A stretch of 8,068 bases of DNA, from contig JAJDBI010000089.1 in NCBI GenBank assembly GCA_029261435.1, positions 1-8,068 on the forward strand. The letters run 5' to 3'. This document shows positions 6,027-8,068 of this stretch, piece after piece. Within the stretch, counting starts at the first letter, position 1. The number at the start of each line of letters is the position of its first letter. The notes under the pieces were generated by a model. The model searched no databases. It was not told the origin of the DNA and saw only the letters and a list, made by a program, of their open reading frames with translations. Source of the DNA: Nitrospinaceae bacterium. GTDB taxonomy: Bacteria; Nitrospinota; Nitrospinia; Nitrospinales; VA-1. The translations under genes and the position numbers were made by a program.

Positions 6027-6578
6027 TCAGCCGCGGACGGTTATTTTTTTTATATTTTTGGCGAGGTTTTTTAGTTTAACGGCGGTTTGTTCTTTTTCCT
6101 GTTTGCGGGGGATTTTTTTGACACCTGTCAGGCGCGATCTGCGGGTATTGTTGAACACCCATTCCAAATCAAGCAGGAACTTTTTTCGACTTGGGTGGTT
6201 GGCTTTTCGGAACAGGGTGAGTAGTTTTTGTTCGTCCTTGTTGGTGGTCACGAGGTTATCGTTGAGGTACCCTTTGAGCATCAAGCGTCCCTCTTCAATT
6301 CCACCGCCGATCACTTCTGGATTATGGATTGTGGATTGTGGTTTTGCCTGATCTGGAGTGTCGAGATCTTCGGGAAGTATTTTAGTGGTCAGGAGTCTGT
6401 CGAGTGATACATTCCCCAGTTTAGCTAGCTTGACCATGACCGAAACCGGTGCATCTCTTTCCCCTGCTTCGTATCGAACGTAGGTCCTGAATCCGATTTC
6501 GAGGACTTCTGACAGGGCCATCTGTGTGCAGTTGAGTTTTTTTCGGAGAACTTTTAAATTTTCAGAAAGAATTGTCAT
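6027..6578 (-). CDS. XRE-family helix-turn-helix DNA-binding protein
   Basis: This gene encodes 183 residues. Residues about 5-63 form a Cro/CI-type HTH: LKVLRKKLNCTQMALSEVL, then the recognition helix region with the RYEAGER motif (35-41), then VKLAKLGNVSLDRLL. This is the usual XRE layout, although the recognition helix (FRTYVRYEAGE) is slightly unusual. A variable linker (65-95) is followed by a conserved-looking block, EGRLMLKGYL and DEQKLLTLFRKANHPSRKKFLLDLEWVF (113-142), and a strongly basic tail (146-183). It is a probable transcription regulator; target and ligand are unknown. The ATG at 6576-6578 has no clear Shine-Dalgarno and lies 29 bases after the TPR gene's stop, so translation may depend on the upstream gene. 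The next methionine (M20) would break the HTH. It is a single protein with no toxin or phage partner nearby, so not obviously a toxin-antitoxin or prophage repressor. Confidence 0.85.
   Translation of the reverse strand: MTILSENLKVLRKKLNCTQMALSEVLEIGFRTYVRYEAGERDAPVSVMVKLAKLGNVSLDRLLTTKILPEDLDTPDQAKPQSTIHNPEVIGGGIEEGRLMLKGYLNDNLVTTNKDEQKLLTLFRKANHPSRKKFLLDLEWVFNNTRRSRLTGVKKIPRKQEKEQTAVKLKNLAKNIKKITVRG
6319..6341 (-). repeat. Three tandem 7-bp units inside the XRE gene
   Basis: The plus strand reads GGATTAT, GGATTGT, GGATTGT, then GG. The tract encodes the linker QSTIHNP (residues 81-87) between the HTH and the C-terminal block. As 7 is not a multiple of 3, gain or loss of one unit would shift the frame right after the DNA-binding domain. 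Confidence 0.7.
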
Positions 6579-6607
6579 GACTTTTGAGCCGAGTAGGTAA
6601 TACGGGG

Positions 6608-7372
6608 TCAGGCCAGTTCAACGCCGTTTTTTCTTAAAAACTTATAAGCTTCATCAATCCAGAACCGCTCTTTTTCGAGCTTATAATCGGGTAGATCTTT
6701 GGAAGAGCCAATGATGTTTTTCATATAATCGATGGCTTCCTGTTTTTTGCCGCTATTGTCGAGAAGTTTAGCGTAGTGGTAATAAGCTTTAAAAAAGTGG
6801 AAGGAGTTGATGACTTCGCCGTATTTTTCCAGAGCTTTTTCTTCGTTGCCAGCTAATCGATAGCTCTCTGCCAGCCCGAAAATGGCATTGCCATAGTCGT
6901 ATTTTTTGTCGATAGCGGTGAGTTTTTCCAAGGCAACGGCGGCTTCTTCGTAGTTACCCATTCCGTGATAACATTTAGCTAATCCATAGCGAGCTTCCAG
7001 CATTTCGGGGTCACGCTGGATGGCTTCTTCAAATTGTGGAATAGCCAGATCGAATTTTTTCTGCTCGGAATAGGTCTGACCGAGTTTTTCGTAGTGAAAG
7101 GCTTTATTATATTGTTTGATCAGTTGCTTGAGTTGCAGGGTCTCTTCTGTTTCAACTTCCTTGCGGATAGGAGTGGGGGAAGTGAATCCAGTTTTTCCTC
7201 CGGCACTACTACCACCGGCACGGTTTTTCACTACAAAGAAGTAGGCAAACGCTCCGACAGGGAAAAGGATGATCATGATAATGATCCAGATAAAATGTTC
7301 GCGGCGTTGGATGCAGTCCAGACACATCCAGACCATGAATCCAGCTGCGGCATATATAAAAAGATCGGTCAA
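6608..7372 (-). CDS. Two-segment membrane protein with TPR domain
   Basis: This gene encodes 254 residues. Two hydrophobic segments (about 4-18 and 28-48) are separated by CLDCIQRREH, an arrangement similar to the short membrane modules found at the N-terminus of cardiolipin-synthase-like proteins (PLDc_N). A Gly/Ser-rich linker (52-66) leads to TPR units at about 89-122 (FHYEKLGQTYSEQKKFDLAI), 123-156, 160-190 and 193-226. With two membrane segments the TPR domain probably lies on the same side as the N-terminus; which side cannot be fixed from the sequence. No catalytic motif is visible, so it is most likely a scaffold. The start is TTG at 7370-7372, backed by GGAAGAGG 5 bases upstream; the first ATG (M13) would cut the first membrane segment. 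It follows panD by 59 bases and precedes the XRE gene by 29. No link to pantothenate synthesis is evident. Confidence 0.82.
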   Translation of the reverse strand: MTDLFIYAAAGFMVWMCLDCIQRREHFIWIIIMIILFPVGAFAYFFVVKNRAGGSSAGGKTGFTSPTPIRKEVETEETLQLKQLIKQYNKAFHYEKLGQTYSEQKKFDLAIPQFEEAIQRDPEMLEARYGLAKCYHGMGNYEEAAVALEKLTAIDKKYDYGNAIFGLAESYRLAGNEEKALEKYGEVINSFHFFKAYYHYAKLLDNSGKKQEAIDYMKNIIGSSKDLPDYKLEKERFWIDEAYKFLRKNGVELA

Positions 7373-7377
7373 GGTAA

Positions 7378-7385
7378 CCTCTTCC
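7378..7385 (-). promoter_or_regulatory. Ribosome binding site deciding a TTG start
   Basis: GGAAGAGG on the minus strand lies 5 bases before the TTG at 7372. It is the best Shine-Dalgarno in the window and is the main reason for accepting the TTG start of the membrane TPR gene. Confidence 0.7.
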
Positions 7386-7416
7386 TTAAAAAACGAATGA
7401 TTGGGTTCGATACAGG

Positions 7417-7442
7417 ATTATAAAATACACATTAGCCTTCAA
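7417..7442 (-). promoter_or_regulatory. Promoter candidate for the TPR-XRE pair
   Basis: A perfect TATAAT -10 hexamer lies at 7422-7417 on the minus strand, in the 59-base gap after panD. The nearest -35-like hexamer, TTGAAG (7442-7437), is only 14 bases away, which is too short for a standard sigma-70 promoter, and there is no extended -10 TG. An internal promoter separating TPR-XRE from panCD is possible. Confidence 0.33.
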
Positions 7443-7782
7443 CGACTCTATTGCTCTCGTCGAGAAGGGTGACCTGAGCATTATGCTTTTCCTGATCAGT
7501 ATCTATCATACCATAAGCCGCGACGATGATGCGATCATTTATCTGCGCCAGACGGGCGGCCGCTCCATTGATTGAGAAAATTCCAGAACCGCGTTCGGCG
7601 GTGATGACATAGGTGATGAACCGGGCCCCACTGTTAATGTTAAAGATATGAACCTGTTCGAGAGGCAGAATGCCGACTCTATCCAGCAGGTCCTCATCAA
7701 TGGCGATACTACCTTCATAATCAATTTCCGTTGCCGTTACACGGGCACGGTGAAGTTTGGACTTAAGCATAATTCTTTGCAT
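7432..7782 (-). CDS. panD: Aspartate 1-decarboxylase PanD
   Basis: PanD decarboxylates L-aspartate to beta-alanine, which PanC joins to pantoate to make pantothenate, the precursor of coenzyme A. With ATG at 7780-7782 the product has 116 residues and begins MQRIMLKSKLHRARVT. Glycine 24 and serine 25 in DYEGSIAID are exactly at the known self-cleavage site, where Ser25 becomes the pyruvoyl cofactor. K9 in KSKLHRA matches the active-site lysine, and INSGARFITYVI, GSGIFSINGAAARL and DRIIVAAYG are all family-typical. The frame extends 7 codons further upstream to 7803, but that would move Gly-Ser off position 24-25 and overlap panC by more. The start overlaps the panC stop by one base (TGATG), with GAGGAAAT in front, so the two are translationally coupled. 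Confidence 0.96.
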   Translation of the reverse strand: MQRIMLKSKLHRARVTATEIDYEGSIAIDEDLLDRVGILPLEQVHIFNINSGARFITYVITAERGSGIFSINGAAARLAQINDRIIVAAYGMIDTDQEKHNAQVTLLDESNRVVEG

Positions 7783-8068
7783 CAGATTTCCTCGATAATG
7801 CAATTATCAATAAGACGTGACGGACCGACTTTCACCGCAAGGGCGATCAGTGTTCTGCCACAGATTTGTTCTTTTTTCTTAAAACTTTTTGGGTCGCAAA
7901 TGGAAATATAGTCGATTTCTACTCCTTCTTTACCTGACAGACCTTGCCGGATTGAATCGCTGATCGTCTTAGCTGATGTGGTGCCTTGCCTGATATTCTC
8001 GCTAGCTTCCTGAAGGGAACGCGATAGAGACAGGGCAGTTTGTCTTTCTTGTGGTGATAAATATCGGT
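7782..8068 (-). CDS. panC: Pantoate-beta-alanine ligase PanC, C-terminal part (partial)
   Basis: The gene runs off the right edge; 94 full codons before TGA (7782-7784) are in the window. PanC (pantothenate synthetase) activates pantoate with ATP and condenses it with beta-alanine. The visible part is the C-terminal lid domain. It begins RYLSPQERQTALSLSRSL, matching the family's SSRNxYLSPxER motif. It continues with GVEIDYISICDP (usually V-x-IDY-x-x-I-x-DP) and TLIALAVKVGPSRLIDNCII, matching the typical end with G-x-x-RLIDN. The ATP-binding HIGH and KMSKS-like motifs lie outside the window. The one-base overlap with panD shows a panC-panD operon, which makes sense because PanD supplies the beta-alanine that PanC uses. 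Confidence 0.95.
   Translation of the reverse strand, partial: RYLSPQERQTALSLSRSLQEASENIRQGTTSAKTISDSIRQGLSGKEGVEIDYISICDPKSFKKKEQICGRTLIALAVKVGPSRLIDNCIIEEI
7786..7793 (-). promoter_or_regulatory. Ribosome binding site of panD within the panC end
   Basis: GAGGAAAT on the minus strand lies in the last codons of panC, shortly before the panD ATG at 7782. It supports the short panD model. Confidence 0.6.

Noticed and set aside
6027..7372. XRE plus TPR as a toxin-antitoxin or phage-defence module
   Set aside because: No toxin, nuclease or protease motif is visible in either protein, and no mobile-element marks surround them.
7034..7423. Rightward 129-residue frame opposite the membrane TPR gene
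   Set aside because: Shadow of a gene with recognisable TPR units and a strong ribosome site on the other strand.
7783..7803. Seven-codon upstream extension of panD
   Set aside because: Gly24-Ser25 numbering of the cleavage site and the TGATG overlap with panC fix the start at 7782.

Overview
The window comes from a bacterium with tight gene packing and moderate base composition. The type of MutL (endonuclease motifs present, so not the gamma-proteobacterial MutH/Dam kind), a Maf/DUF115 flagellin-type glycosyltransferase and several TPR proteins suggest a flagellated Gram-negative lineage, perhaps Nitrospinota or a former deltaproteobacterium. That placement is a low-confidence inference; no rRNA or lineage marker is present.

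Left part (1-4093): the 3' end of a plus-strand gene that looks like ribonuclease D stops 2 bases before the end of a leftward two-gene unit. This unit is a Maf-family glycosyltransferase followed after 4 bases by a membrane-anchored TPR protein. mutL diverges from the maf gene, and in the best gene models the two ATG start codons share the palindrome CATG, so there is no intergenic space at all. mutL carries the GHKL ATPase motifs, a putative beta-clamp-binding motif and the three C-terminal motifs of a nicking MutL.

Middle part (4094-6026): a pentapeptide-repeat protein on the plus strand, with 31 repeats in unbroken register and a TTG start, converges on a FetB/UPF0014-type ABC permease gene that has no ATPase partner in the window. 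Upstream of fetB lies the only long gene-free stretch (about 350 bases), with a weak promoter candidate, small hairpins and a segment resembling a decayed dispersed repeat.

Right part (6027-8068): a leftward run panC (3' end only), panD, a TPR protein with two N-terminal membrane segments (TTG start, good Shine-Dalgarno), and an XRE-type DNA-binding protein. panC and panD overlap by one base (TGATG) and are the beta-alanine/pantothenate arm of coenzyme A synthesis. The TPR and XRE genes follow at 59 and 29 bases and may be partly under their own promoter.

I saw no RNA gene, CRISPR array, transposase or clear novel multi-gene system. The most unusual points are the CATG start-codon overlap, the maf-TPR pair, the unpaired FetB, and short tandem and homopolymer tracts in the XRE gene that could shift its reading frame.
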